A stretch of DNA of 46,187 bases from Methylophaga sp. (GCA_002706095.1 PAJP01000024.1:1-46187); one strand, 5' to 3'. Shown: positions 23,713 to 31,189, counted from the stretch's first letter. The notes: generated from the letters alone by a model not told the origin. Numbers and translations: made by a program.

Positions 23713-24093
23713 TTATGTCATCAATTCCCAGTCAGGCAGTCCGCCCGGCTCGAGTTCATCTATCGGCCACCAGCGGATGGCGCGGATACGTTCAGCAGTG
23801 GGCGGCGCGGTGGTTAGGGCGGTGTGGTCGCCTAATTGGATATACCACTCACGCTCTGGCACTAGTGGCGAATCTAGCGCGGCCTCGAAGCGAAACGTTT
23901 GATTGGGCGTGAACTCAGTCCCGTTGTCATCACGCGCCACATCGCCGCCGCCCTCGTATCCCACGCGAGGGATAATGTAAGGCGTGCCGCCGATAGGTTG
24001 CCCCCATTCATCGGTGCCGCCTGCGGGCCACACGGTCGCGGGGCCGTGGGCGTATGACCAGCTCGCTATGTTTGACACAATAAAAAGCCCCAT
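23713..24093 (-). CDS. Head-tail connector/completion protein (start uncertain)
   Basis: A 126-aa frame in the connector cluster (PATVWPAGGTDEWGQP, then RFEAALDSPLVPEREWYIQLGD), typical of siphovirus head completion proteins. The ATG at 24093 lies inside a terminator hairpin and has no ribosome site. A GTG at 24078, giving MSNIASWSYAHG, follows a GGGG by about 9 nt and is the more probable start. The product would then be 121 aa. Confidence 0.65.
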   Translation of the reverse strand: MGLFIVSNIASWSYAHGPATVWPAGGTDEWGQPIGGTPYIIPRVGYEGGGDVARDDNGTEFTPNQTFRFEAALDSPLVPEREWYIQLGDHTALTTAPPTAERIRAIRWWPIDELEPGGLPDWELMT

Positions 24094-24108
24094 AAAAGAT
24101 TATGGGGC
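24082..24108 (-). terminator. Terminator after TM2-protein unit
   Basis: Perfect 9-bp stem (24087-24095 with 24100-24108), loop of 4, then five T on the minus strand. It ends the unit that begins at repeat A. Its 5' arm directly abuts the -10 box at 24109-24114. Confidence 0.85.
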
Positions 24109-24117
24109 AGTATAGCA
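24109..24117 (-). promoter_or_regulatory. Extended -10 promoter overlapping a terminator
   Basis: Minus-strand TGCTATACT (-10 TATACT at 24109-24114) lies immediately before the terminator stem. The expected start (about 24102) is within the stem's 5' arm, so transcripts made here cannot form the hairpin. Confidence 0.6.
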
Positions 24118-24141
24118 TAGGGCGGCGGGGTGTGTTATTGG

Positions 24142-24399
24142 CTAGGCGGCTAACTCCACCCACTTAAACCGCCGATAATACGCCTTTCTCCGAAACAGCA
24201 ACACCAACGCTTCAATGCATAACAGCGCGGCAATCACCAACATCGCGCCGGATGCCAAACACGCAACGGTAAGCACAATCCAGCCGAAGGCAATCCACGG
24301 ATGGCCCAGATACCAGCGGTGCGCGCCAATGCTGCCCAGGCTGAGGCGCAGCAACACGGCAGCGGTTTTTGATTTTTGCGTTACGATGTTGTGGGTCAT
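24142..24399 (-). CDS. TM2-domain membrane protein
   Basis: An 85-aa protein; ATG 24399 with GGAGC upstream and an ATGA overlap with the previous stop. Residues 14-39 (LLRLSLGSIGAHRWYLGHPW) carry the TM2-domain signature G-x-x-G-x-H-R-x-Y-L-G between two TM helices (about 13-30 and 38-70). TM2 proteins occur in many bacteria and some phages without a settled role. In the unit driven by repeat A, next to a hypothetical gene; likely an accessory membrane function. Confidence 0.8.
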   Translation of the reverse strand: MTHNIVTQKSKTAAVLLRLSLGSIGAHRWYLGHPWIAFGWIVLTVACLASGAMLVIAALLCIEALVLLFRRKAYYRRFKWVELAA

Positions 24400-24974
24400 T
24401 TTGTTTGCTCCGGTGTCGGTAGTTCGCCGCTTGCTAGGGCGTCGTGGATAATCTCTAGGTGGCTGCTTTGGGCTGGCTCGCCTGTTGTGCTTTCGATTGC
24501 GTGCTCTGCTGCCGCTAGCCACTGCTCGCGCGGTGTTGTCCGCTGCTTGATAACTTCGATTTTGACCACGCCTAGCTCGCCATCGTCCCAGCGGATGGCC
24601 GCTCGATTGCGCTTACGGTCTATCGCCAACACCATGCAATCACCGCCACTGGTGCGAGCTGGTTCGCCTGCCGCTGGCTCCCACGGTTGGGCTTCCTCGC
24701 TGGCGGGCTGGTCGATGATGGGGCGGTAGGCGATGATATGGCTCCATGGGGCTAACTGTGCAATTGAGCGACAAGCAGCGCCGCCATCATGATAACTAAC
24801 GGCTGAATGTTCTGGCAGTGGGTTATCAGCATGGCCACTCCACTCAATCCACCCATCGGCATCGGCTTTGACGACATTCCAGCCTTGCATCTTTCTGCGC
24901 CAATCATCTACTTCACCGGCTTCCCCTGTAATCACGCGATGTTCTTTTGTGGTGTTATTCACTGCATAAATCAT
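24396..24974 (-). CDS. Hypothetical accessory protein (192 aa)
   Basis: A 192-aa protein, the first gene after repeat A, with GGAGAAT upstream. The N-terminal half contains GWIEWSGHADNPLPEHSAVSYHDGG-type sequence and SHIIAYRP, a domain I recognise from many phage 'hypothetical' proteins (a W-S-H-I-I-x-Y-R end). The C-terminal half is helical and acidic. Function unknown. Confidence 0.6.
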   Translation of the reverse strand: MIYAVNNTTKEHRVITGEAGEVDDWRRKMQGWNVVKADADGWIEWSGHADNPLPEHSAVSYHDGGAACRSIAQLAPWSHIIAYRPIIDQPASEEAQPWEPAAGEPARTSGGDCMVLAIDRKRNRAAIRWDDGELGVVKIEVIKQRTTPREQWLAAAEHAIESTTGEPAQSSHLEIIHDALASGELPTPEQTK

Positions 24975-24993
24975 GGTTCATTCTCCTCGCCGG

Positions 24994-25080
24994 TATCCCC
25001 AAACAATAGCCCACCCCACCACCTCCCCGCTAATGGTATTTTTCTATCGACTCACGCCACTCGATAGCCACCACCTATAA
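24994..25080 (-). repeat. Dispersed intergenic repeat, copy A
   Basis: Most diverged copy of a ~80-bp element also at 31696, 36170 and 41388. It shares CCCCAAACAATA, the central GCTAATGGTATTTTT and the CTAT-rich end. It lies upstream of the accessory unit 24974-24142. The terminator stem present in the other copies is lost here. A separate 7-bp inverted repeat CTATCGA/TCGATAG lies at 25044-25067. Confidence 0.6.
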
Positions 25081-25086
25081 ACGGCA

Positions 25087-25196
25087 ACGCCCCGGTAGGT
25101 GCCGGGGCGTCTAGTGTTGCGATCACCGTCTCACGACGCGCAACCCATTATCAGATAGGATCAACCTCCTTATGGCGGTCTGCCGTATCTGATTTT
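25087..25196 (-). other. Structured leader or small RNA candidate
   Basis: This 110-bp non-coding stretch, between the box at 25197 and repeat A, has an 8-bp inverted repeat ATCAGATA/TATCTGAT (25150-25157 with 25186-25193). Its loop displays a perfect anti-16S TAAGGAGGT with no suitable start codon after it. A perfect 9-bp GC hairpin (25087-25110) ends the stretch. It may be a small RNA or a regulated leader. The rest of the 319-bp gene-free gap 24975-25293 holds repeat A, a promoter and a terminator. Confidence 0.4.
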
Positions 25197-25208
25197 AGTG
25201 TAGCACAA
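25197..25208 (-). promoter_or_regulatory. Extended -10 promoter fused to terminator
   Basis: Minus-strand TTGTGCTACACT (-10 TACACT at 25197-25202) begins within the T-run of the preceding terminator. Confidence 0.5.
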
Positions 25209-25232
25209 AAAAAGACCGCCAGGAGGGCGGTC
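25207..25232 (-). terminator. Terminator after the connector gene at 25294
   Basis: Perfect 7-bp stem GACCGCC/GGCGGTC with a 5-nt loop and seven T on the minus strand. Ends the unit 26173-25294. Confidence 0.88.
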
Positions 25233-25293
25233 AATAGGAGGAGCAACACACAACAAGGAGTGGGTAGAGTATGGCAGCGTTAGGCCGTGGTGT

Positions 25294-25677
25294 CTAGCAC
25301 CTCGATCCCTTGACCACCATAAACCCAGTACTCCCGCCCGGCTTAGCAGGCGTCAGCGGTGCAGCGCATCCGTGGGTATCCACAACTTGCAGCGCTGCAT
25401 ATATCTGGTCATAAGCGTCGCTTGGGTTACTGTACTTGAACGACTGACTAGCACCAGAAGGCGCGGACTGAGAGGTAACTTGGCGCGCGCCACCTGACAG
25501 GGCCAACAACCCAATCAAGTAGGTATAAATAGCCACTTGGCGGCTTGCGCTGACATTGTTGGCGTCTAAGCAGTCTTGGATTCCGCCAGCTTCCTCAGTG
25601 ATGGCTTCTAGCAGGAATGACGGAACGGTAATACCCAGCTCGCGTAGATAGGCGGTGGCTTCGTCGGTGGTTATCAT
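25294..25677 (-). CDS. Head-tail adaptor-like protein
   Basis: A 127-aa protein between the capsid region and the neck genes. It has a helical N-terminal half (ITTDEATAYLRELGITVPSFLLEAI) followed by DANNVSASRQVAIYTYLIGLLALSGGARQVTSQSAPSGASQS, a pattern seen in siphovirus head-tail connectors of the gp6/gp15 type, which form a ring under the portal. Assignment rests on this pattern and position. Confidence 0.65.
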   Translation of the reverse strand: MITTDEATAYLRELGITVPSFLLEAITEEAGGIQDCLDANNVSASRQVAIYTYLIGLLALSGGARQVTSQSAPSGASQSFKYSNPSDAYDQIYAALQVVDTHGCAAPLTPAKPGGSTGFMVVKGSRC

Positions 25678-25692
25678 GGGCGGTAGCCTTCG

Positions 25693-25908
25693 TTATTCGT
25701 CATCATAGGTCGCATCCCCCATTTTAATATAGCCGTTCACTACCGGAACTTCGATGCTGCATTCAGAACAGATAAGCGCGGCAATAAACGGCTCGCCACC
25801 GTGCATCACAACAGGCACCATGCTTTCTTGCGTGCCACACGGGCATGACACAAAACTTGTCTCGCCGCCTTTAAACTCTTGGCTCGGCAGCCTAACTACT
25901 TTACTCAT
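25693..25908 (-). CDS. Zinc-ribbon small protein
   Basis: A 71-aa protein; ATG 25908 chosen because it overlaps the previous stop by 8 bp and has GGTGG upstream. Cys pairs C-P-C (about 22-24) and C-S-E-C (about 46-49) form a probable zinc ribbon. Acidic C-terminus (MGDATYDDE). Lies between head genes; role unknown. Confidence 0.6.
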   Translation of the reverse strand: MSKVVRLPSQEFKGGETSFVSCPCGTQESMVPVVMHGGEPFIAALICSECSIEVPVVNGYIKMGDATYDDE

Positions 25909-26173
25909 AATCGCCACCACGCGCATCGTTACCATCAAACTCGGACTTAGTGTCTAGCCTAGACTGTTCCGGCTCTTGTTCCTGCTTTGGCTGGCGTTTC
26001 TTGCGCGGGCGCTTAGGCGTGGCGACTTCTAGCGTCTTATCAGCGCCACTAGATACGACACGGTATTTATTCGCCCATCCGGTAAAATCGTCCGGCACTT
26101 CAACCTGTGTGCCTACTGGCACCATCTCGCCGGTTCCGCGATAAACGCCACGGCGGGTGATTTCGATTAGCAT
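25901..26173 (-). CDS. Small head-region protein with basic/acidic tail
   Basis: A 90-aa protein; ATG 26173 with AGGAG 7 nt upstream. Residues 1-45 form a small beta domain (LIEITRRGVYRGTGEMVPVGTQVEVPDDFTGWA), followed by a basic stretch (PKRPRKKRQPKQ) and an acidic end. Proteins of this form often lie after the capsid gene in siphoviruses; no function is established. Confidence 0.6.
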   Translation of the reverse strand: MLIEITRRGVYRGTGEMVPVGTQVEVPDDFTGWANKYRVVSSGADKTLEVATPKRPRKKRQPKQEQEPEQSRLDTKSEFDGNDARGGDYE

Positions 26174-26198
26174 AATTGGCTCCTGAGATGTTTCTCTG

Positions 26199-26210
26199 AT
26201 TTTAGCACAA
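26199..26210 (-). promoter_or_regulatory. Extended -10 promoter fused to terminator
   Basis: Minus-strand TTGTGCTAAAAT (-10 TAAAAT at 26199-26204) starts inside the T-run of the terminator just upstream and faces the gene at 26173. Confidence 0.65.
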
Positions 26211-26232
26211 AAAAGCCCGCGCTGTGGCGGGC
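26209..26232 (-). terminator. Terminator after membrane-protein gene
   Basis: 6-bp stem GCCCGC/GCGGGC, 6-nt loop and six T on the minus strand, 9 bp after the stop at 26241. Confidence 0.85.
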
Positions 26233-26240
26233 TGGCAGGG

Positions 26241-26618
26241 CTAGGCGGTGCTATTCTCTTGCTCTTTGTATGCGGTTTTTGTCTTATTGACAATGGCGGC
26301 GGCGAACATCCAGCAGCACAACAGCAAGCTAGCGTGCCAATAGAACTCAAAATAAATCAACAGCATGATACAAGCGATTCGAGGAACTGAAGTAACGACC
26401 TGATGCCATGGGGTTATGTCTGGCAACGTGTCCAAGTGCTTCATAAAGCAAGCGCCAAAAAACAAGACGCTGAACAGCCATCCATAAACAAGAATAGAGT
26501 AATTGGCAACATTAAACAGGCCGCCGTCAACGAACGGCAGTGCAATACCGCAAGCTGAGATGTACCAATGAACCAAAAAGTCTTTAATGGTTGGTTTTTT
26601 TAGCGTAATTCTATTCAT
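26241..26618 (-). CDS. Polytopic membrane protein (accessory)
   Basis: A 125-aa protein; ATG 26618 with AAGGTG upstream. Four hydrophobic helices are predicted (about 12-35, 38-60, 78-95, 97-112), with aromatic residues (HWYISACG, LVYGWLFSVLFFGACF, IYFEFYWHASLLLCCWMF). It is isolated between two terminators directly after the capsid gene and is more AT-rich than its neighbours, the mark of a 'moron' gene such as a superinfection-exclusion protein. No family recognised. Confidence 0.65.
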   Translation of the reverse strand: MNRITLKKPTIKDFLVHWYISACGIALPFVDGGLFNVANYSILVYGWLFSVLFFGACFMKHLDTLPDITPWHQVVTSVPRIACIMLLIYFEFYWHASLLLCCWMFAAAIVNKTKTAYKEQENSTA

Positions 26619-26715
26619 ATAATTCACCTTTAAGCATTAGGCGAGCGTTTATGGGTGCGGCTAGTGGGCGCTCAACTCCACCACGTCTGCGCAGACGCTG
26701 CCGCAATACAACCAT
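26611..26715 (-). CDS. Possible Arg-rich leader peptide (34 aa)
   Basis: A 34-codon frame (ATG 26715) that overlaps the start of the membrane-protein gene by 8 bp. It is Arg-rich (LRQRLRRRGG). The ribosome site is weak. It spans a perfect 14-bp palindrome (26684-26697), which might be the real functional element. Low confidence. Confidence 0.25.
   Translation of the reverse strand: MVVLRQRLRRRGGVERPLAAPINARLMLKGELYE
26684..26697. promoter_or_regulatory. 14-bp perfect palindrome
   Basis: CGTCTGC/GCAGACG with no spacer, in the 168-bp gap between capsid and membrane-protein genes. Candidate operator for a dimeric regulator; could also be coincidence. Confidence 0.35.
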
Positions 26716-26740
26716 AGCGCACACTTGTCTAGCAAGCAAT

Positions 26741-26767
26741 AAAAAACCCCAGCCTAAGCCGGGGTTT
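26741..26767 (-). terminator. Terminator after major capsid gene
   Basis: Stem AAACCCC/GGGGTTT (26744-26750 with 26761-26767), then six T on the minus strand, 20 bp after the capsid stop. Confidence 0.88.
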
Positions 26768-26786
26768 CTGTTTTAGTGCCTAGCGA

Positions 26787-27797
26787 TTAGGAACCAACAC
26801 CATAGAACACAGCCGAACGGCCATTGGCGTCTGCTACGATCTCAAAGCCCATCGCACCCATGATCAACATTTGGTAGTTGTCCATTGGGTAGGTGCGCGG
26901 CATCATCTGCGTACCAACGGGCATACCCACGACCGGACGAATGTAGCGGCGGTTAGGCACAAACGCCGTCCACTCGTTACCAGAAAGCGCATAATCAACC
27001 TTGATTTCATTGATTCGGCGGTTGGTGGCAAGCCGCTGGAAGCGCGTACCAGAGAGGTACTCATCCTGGTTGTACGGCAGGTCTAGGTTGCGCGCAATTT
27101 CGGGCGAAACATAGAGGTTCATCGGCTCGGTAACGAGGTTATCGTCAGCCGCGCCGCCTAGCGTTTGCGCCAAGAAGTTTTCCCATTGCACGGTGGTGGC
27201 GGTGGTCAGGTCGATGCCCGTCATATCGACAGATTGCGTATACGGCGAGTTGCGGATACCGTAACCCTGGTAGCCATCAAACTGAATGGTAGAATCACCG
27301 TCCAGCAAGTAGTTAGCCATGTCGGTGCGCATGTCATACGTGGCCTTTTCTACATCTTCGGCCCATGCGTCAAAATCATCGTTTTGCAGGACGTTCCACT
27401 CGCGCCACTCTCGACCTACGCCGTTAGTGAAGATAGGAACCGGCACGCCACGGAAGTCATAGCTGCCTTTATCCATTGGCTGCGGCTTCTGGCCGCTGAT
27501 AGAGCGCTGGGTAGTGTTCGCGCCATCAGAGTTGAAGCGATAGCCGTGAACGACCTTGCCGATATTGACCGTGGTCGCCAGCGGCATCAAATCACCCATG
27601 ATGACTTGGCCTGCGTTGTCGCGCATTACGCGAGCAGTCACGCTATCGAGCTGTAACCATGGTTGCGGCTTGGTGATGGCGTTACCCACAAGCTCTTGCT
27701 CACGCTGGGCAAAGTAGCGGCGGTTGAGCGAAAGCTCCTGCCACTTTTGCGCGTGCAGCTTGCTGTTAGTGATTAACTGCTTATCAAAATGTAGCAT
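26787..27797 (-). CDS. Major capsid protein
   Basis: A 336-aa protein in the position and length of a HK97-fold capsid subunit, preceded by a decoration-type protein and a DUF2213 protease/scaffold. The core (KATYDMRTDMANYLLDGDSTIQFDGYQGYGIRNSP, about 150-185) and the C-terminal MPVGTQMMPRTYPMDNYQMLIMGAMGFEI (about 290-320) fit the DUF6260 group of capsid proteins. Followed by a strong terminator, as expected for the most abundant product. It begins 1 bp into the previous stop. Confidence 0.88.
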   Translation of the reverse strand: MLHFDKQLITNSKLHAQKWQELSLNRRYFAQREQELVGNAITKPQPWLQLDSVTARVMRDNAGQVIMGDLMPLATTVNIGKVVHGYRFNSDGANTTQRSISGQKPQPMDKGSYDFRGVPVPIFTNGVGREWREWNVLQNDDFDAWAEDVEKATYDMRTDMANYLLDGDSTIQFDGYQGYGIRNSPYTQSVDMTGIDLTTATTVQWENFLAQTLGGAADDNLVTEPMNLYVSPEIARNLDLPYNQDEYLSGTRFQRLATNRRINEIKVDYALSGNEWTAFVPNRRYIRPVVGMPVGTQMMPRTYPMDNYQMLIMGAMGFEIVADANGRSAVFYGVGS

Positions 27798-28240
27798 TAC
27801 GCAATCGCTCCTGTAGCTTTGCGAACACGCAGCAAGTCTGCCTCTGCGAGTGTCACGGATTCTTCTGAATAGAACAGCACTTCTTGCCCAGTGGTGGCTG
27901 CGGCTAGCGTACCATCGCCAGCGGATGCTAGTTCAGTAAACCCCTGCACGTAAGTCCCAGCGGCTACGCGGACATTGAAGAACTGTTCATCAAGTGGGCG
28001 GGCGGCAACCACGGTATCACCAGCAGGGATAACATCGTCCGCGCCTTCCAGCTTCATGTAGTTCTCTTGGGCCACCAAGTAAGTTCCGCGCGCACCAGCG
28101 GTGCCATGTGGCTCAAATTCATCACTGGCGTTAACCGTAACGATAGAGCCGGGGGTGATGTCCACAGCCGACGGGCGCTCCATTACCTGCGGCAATAGCT
28201 CGGAGACCGGGCCTGCGTAGATTTTGCTATAACGAGCCAT
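27797..28240 (-). CDS. Head decoration-type protein
   Basis: A 147-aa protein between the protease/scaffold and the capsid gene. It is beta-rich with DITPGSIVTVNASDEFEPH and TELASAGDGTLAAATTGQEVLFYSEESVTL, a DUF2190-like decoration or capsid-stabilising protein. It shares its stop/start bases with both neighbours. Assigned by position and composition. Confidence 0.7.
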   Translation of the reverse strand: MARYSKIYAGPVSELLPQVMERPSAVDITPGSIVTVNASDEFEPHGTAGARGTYLVAQENYMKLEGADDVIPAGDTVVAARPLDEQFFNVRVAAGTYVQGFTELASAGDGTLAAATTGQEVLFYSEESVTLAEADLLRVRKATGAIA

Positions 28241-29385
28241 TAGATTGCCTCCGGTGCTTCAAATTCAAGTTTATCGGCATTCGTGCTCAACCGCCCACCA
28301 TTCAGCGGATGATCCGCGCCCTTCGGTGCCTTGCAGTTACGCGCCATGATGCGCAGGGCGTTTACGTCGAGCGCCTTGGCTTCATCTTCGGTCGCTAGCT
28401 TGGCTTCTACCACAGTCGCCTCAAGCGTTTCTTTCTCAGCTTTTGCAGCGGCTTCGGACTCGGCGTTGATCGCGTCGAGCTTGTCTTGTATGGGTTTGAC
28501 TGCGTCAGACACGGCAGACGCGATAGCTTGCGCCTGATTCGCTTGCAGTGTTTCGGCCTGCTTATCGAGCATGGCCTGTAGCTCTTCAGTCGTCATTTGC
28601 GGTTCCTCGGTAGACGTTTGAGAGTTGGTTTGCAGGCCAGCGGCCTCTTCGGTTTTATCGCCGTTCAGCACGGCGCGTACTGCGTTTTTGATGCGTTCGA
28701 CTAATCCAGCGTTGCGCTTCTGTTTTTCCTTGCGCTCGTAGCTATCCACGATTTCAAACACCATCGCGGTAACGTAGTCGTCGTCCATCTCTAGCTCAGA
28801 GTTAACGACTTCGACTTGCTCGCCGGAGGAGTTGACCATCATTCCAACGCCTGCATCGGTGCCAATGGCGGGCGTCTCGGAAATTAAAATCGCATCGTGA
28901 TCGAATGCAAAGCTGTTGCCTACCCACTCATAGTCAGCGCCTTCGGGTGCTGGTTCGCGCTGCATCAGCAATCCGGTACTGGTACTAATCGGCTTGCCTT
29001 CGTCAATCGCCGCCAGCAGCTTGCGCCCGTTCTCGCTATTCTGGGCAAACTCCACGTCGATAACCTTATCGGCAAAAACGCGGTCGCCTTCGATGCGTGG
29101 GTTGGTGTTCCACGCGCCCGCCCAAAAGCCGTTGATGGCCTCAGGCGTGCGCGCGCTAACAAACTGGTTATTCACCACCGGATGCCCAAGCGGGGCGGGC
29201 AAACCTTCCAACTGCTGGTAGCTCGCCTCTAGCTCAGCGCGTGGGTAAAAGATGTTGTTTAACACCGTGTCGAACTTCGCCACAGCGCTAGGCACCACAA
29301 TCACCTCACGACCATTGCGCTTTTCGCGCTTGATGGCGGCGTTGTTGACGCGGTGCTTGATGTTGACGCGGATTTGGTCGGCCAT
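28240..29385 (-). CDS. Prohead protease/scaffold (DUF2213)
   Basis: A 381-aa protein. Residues 1-~190 match the DUF2213 prohead protease (FYPRAELEASYQQLEGLPAP, LGHPVVNN and FDHDAILISETPAIG). The Ser/His catalytic region is in LGHP and KPISTSTG. Residues ~210-340 are an Ala/Glu/Gln coiled coil (SEAAAKAEKETLEATVVEAK) acting as scaffold. Such fused protease-scaffolds cut themselves out as the head matures. The gene begins the head unit after the promoter at 29413. Confidence 0.85.
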   Translation of the reverse strand: MADQIRVNIKHRVNNAAIKREKRNGREVIVVPSAVAKFDTVLNNIFYPRAELEASYQQLEGLPAPLGHPVVNNQFVSARTPEAINGFWAGAWNTNPRIEGDRVFADKVIDVEFAQNSENGRKLLAAIDEGKPISTSTGLLMQREPAPEGADYEWVGNSFAFDHDAILISETPAIGTDAGVGMMVNSSGEQVEVVNSELEMDDDYVTAMVFEIVDSYERKEKQKRNAGLVERIKNAVRAVLNGDKTEEAAGLQTNSQTSTEEPQMTTEELQAMLDKQAETLQANQAQAIASAVSDAVKPIQDKLDAINAESEAAAKAEKETLEATVVEAKLATEDEAKALDVNALRIMARNCKAPKGADHPLNGGRLSTNADKLEFEAPEAI

Positions 29386-29412
29386 GAATTAGCCCTATTA
29401 GAATCTGCTCGC

Positions 29413-29442
29413 AGTATAGCACAAGGCTATCGGTGCGTGCAA
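29413..29442 (-). promoter_or_regulatory. Extended -10 promoter, head operon
   Basis: Minus-strand TTGTGCTATACT (-10 TATACT at 29413-29418) with a weak TTGCAC -35 at 29437-29442, 28 bp before the protease/scaffold start. Confidence 0.65.
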
Positions 29443-29494
29443 AGTGGCTCAACCATGTCGTGCGTGCCCACGGGTTGGCGGCTCATCAAGGTGG

Positions 29495-29795
29495 CGTTAC
29501 GACGAAAAACAGTGTGCCGTTACAGACGTTACAAGCGTTACAGTCCTAATTAAACTTGTACCGGTGAAAAATCCAATGGATTCAAAGGCTTGTGACATAT
29601 ATAACAATAATTACAGAAAATAGATATATATATAGAGAGGTATGTCTATCTAAGTGCCTATCAGTGTTTATGTATATGTGACTATCGTTCGCAAAACATC
29701 GTAACAAACGTAACGGCTGTAATTTTTTAATTAAAACAACAAGTTGCGCGTTACGCTGGCTATTTTGTGGCGTTACGCACTTTTAAAACGTAACG
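29495..29795. other. Iteron locus 1, candidate replication site
   Basis: CGTTAC iterons occur at 29495, 29518, 29527 and 29536 (the last three at exactly 9-bp steps), then a 20-bp block (29544-29563) identical to the one at 41533, then ~135 bp of AT-rich DNA. Inverted GTAACA/GTAACG follow at 29701 and 29710, with further CGTTAC at 29749 and 29771 and GTAACG at 29790. It is homologous to 41507-41790. No reading frame is credible. It fills most of the 495-bp gene-free gap 29386-29880; the rest holds a promoter and a terminator. Confidence 0.75.
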
Positions 29796-29839
29796 ATTGG
29801 CCGTTGACGTAAGCGCAAGCTGTGCATATTTCAGCACAC

Positions 29840-29865
29840 AAAAAAACCCGCCGAGGTGGCGGGTT
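29840..29865 (-). terminator. Terminator after accessory unit B
   Basis: Perfect 8-bp stem AACCCGCC/GGCGGGTT with a 5-nt loop and about seven T on the minus strand, just after the stop at 29881. Confidence 0.88.
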
Positions 29866-29880
29866 GGTGTTGCAGCGCGG

Positions 29881-30087
29881 TTAGCTGAAAATAAAATCTG
29901 CCCCATCCTGATATGCTTTCACGCATTTCTCTATGTCCGCAGATTTGCCTATGCTGAAATACTTGCCGTTAAAGCAGAACTCAACCTTTTTTACATCCCA
30001 CAAGATGGCTTTGTTTTTAGCCTCTCGCACTGCATCCACTAATGATGTTCCTGGCATAAATTTAACTTTTGCTATCATGTTACTCAT
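29881..30087 (-). CDS. Hypothetical protein (68 aa)
   Basis: A 68-aa protein; ATG 30087 overlaps the previous stop (ATGA) and has GGAG upstream. It has an alternating strand/helix pattern with a short KVEFCFNGKYFSIGKSADIEKCVKAY core. AT-rich relative to neighbours. Last gene of the unit after repeat B. Function unknown. Confidence 0.65.
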   Translation of the reverse strand: MSNMIAKVKFMPGTSLVDAVREAKNKAILWDVKKVEFCFNGKYFSIGKSADIEKCVKAYQDGADFIFS

Positions 30088-30515
30088 CCCAAACACTCCA
30101 TCAAATACAGTTTATCCCACACATACCGCCCATTAGCGGTGCGCTCCAAGTCACGCATCAACGCCTCACGCGCCTCTTGCAGCTCGCTAATGATCTGCGC
30201 TTGCCCTACCTCTGCATCAGCCTCGCGTGTTTCCATGCTGCCGTCATCATAGCGCAGCACTAGCCTGGCAATGATGCGCCACCGCAACGGGGCGTGCGTG
30301 GCGTACGTGGCAATGTCCTGCTGCTTACGCTGCGGAATATGCGCCGGAAACGACCATTCACCCTCAAATTCCCCGCCGATATGCCGACCAGTGGCCTTAA
30401 TACCTACACACCAGCGCCGTGCGTTCGTCTGATAGTGTTGGTACTGCTTCTGACTCACCAGCCGCTTACGGCGCTTAATCTCGCCAGCCTGGGCGCGTTT
30501 TTGGGCGCGGTTCAT
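30084..30515 (-). CDS. Hypothetical basic protein (143 aa)
   Basis: A 143-aa protein, very basic at its N-terminus (RAQKRAQAGEIKRRKRLVSQKQYQHYQ) and helical at the C-terminus (IISELQEAREALMRDLERTA). The middle is beta-rich (RWRIIARLVLRYDDGSMETREADAEV). Possibly nucleic-acid binding. Coupled by 4-bp overlaps on both sides. Confidence 0.65.
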   Translation of the reverse strand: MNRAQKRAQAGEIKRRKRLVSQKQYQHYQTNARRWCVGIKATGRHIGGEFEGEWSFPAHIPQRKQQDIATYATHAPLRWRIIARLVLRYDDGSMETREADAEVGQAQIISELQEAREALMRDLERTANGRYVWDKLYLMECLG

Positions 30516-30775
30516 TGCTGTTCCTCCGGCGCATAAACAATTGCCGCCTGGATCGCGAGCGCCATATCACCAAACGGCATGTAAGCCTCACTAGCGGCGT
30601 CTACCATCTCCTCAGTTGGCTCGACGGGCACGCATTTGTACCCATCCGGGCAGCGGGCTTGCCATGCGGCCCAAGCCTCATCCGCTGCCGTATGGTAATA
30701 ACTTCCGTCCACCATTACGCACAAACCCATGTTTCGGCTCTGCGCCCACGCCTCAAAACGCTCTCTTTCAGTCAT
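30512..30775 (-). CDS. Small conserved phage protein (87 aa)
   Basis: An 87-aa protein with FEAWAQSRNMGL, then YYHTAADEAWAAWQAR and EPTEEMVDAASEAY, a pattern I recognise from many phage 'hypothetical' accessory proteins, often found as fused modules. No function is established. Overlaps both neighbours. Confidence 0.65.
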   Translation of the reverse strand: MTERERFEAWAQSRNMGLCVMVDGSYYHTAADEAWAAWQARCPDGYKCVPVEPTEEMVDAASEAYMPFGDMALAIQAAIVYAPEEQQ

Positions 30776-30959
30776 AACTCCACTCCTTCAATTCACGCTC
30801 AAGCGCCATTTCTTCTAGACGTCTGTCAATCAATGGCCGCTTGGCGTAGTGTTTTTCGGTCGCATACACGTCGTTGCGGATGCGGCTCTGGAATTTGGTT
30901 TCGCTGCCGCCGCCCTGAATGTGGCGGCCTGTGAAGCTGGGGATGGTGTAGGTGGTCAT
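30768..30959 (-). CDS. Small hypothetical protein (63 aa)
   Basis: A 63-aa protein; ATG 30959 is preferred (ATGA overlap with the previous stop; AGGT upstream) over longer frames. It has a short N-terminal strand (TTYTIPSFTGRHIQGGGSE) and a charged helical C-terminus (LIDRRLEEMALERELKEW). No family recognised. Confidence 0.6.
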   Translation of the reverse strand: MTTYTIPSFTGRHIQGGGSETKFQSRIRNDVYATEKHYAKRPLIDRRLEEMALERELKEWSYD

Positions 30960-31189
30960 AATATACCTACGGTAGAAGATGCTGTTTTTGAGGATATTCG
31001 CCAAATATGCCCGCAGTTTTTACATTCAGCCTTGTAACCGCCGCGAGGCCCCTTGATAACTCTTACGTGCTCCCATGTTCCCTTATAACTGTACACCAAT
31101 GGATCACCTGAGTAGGTGGTTCTTGTTCCATACTTTTTCCACGCTGCTTCGTAACAAACAACGCATCTAGCAGATCTCTTCCTGGTCAT
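30956..31189 (-). CDS. Zinc-binding small protein (77 aa)
   Basis: A 77-aa protein; ATG 31189 has a strong AGGAGGAAG ribosome site. Two Cys pairs (CVVC, residues 9-12; CKNC, about 56-59) indicate a zinc ribbon. Basic overall. Function unknown; part of the unit after repeat B. Confidence 0.65.
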   Translation of the reverse strand: MTRKRSARCVVCYEAAWKKYGTRTTYSGDPLVYSYKGTWEHVRVIKGPRGGYKAECKNCGHIWRISSKTASSTVGIL

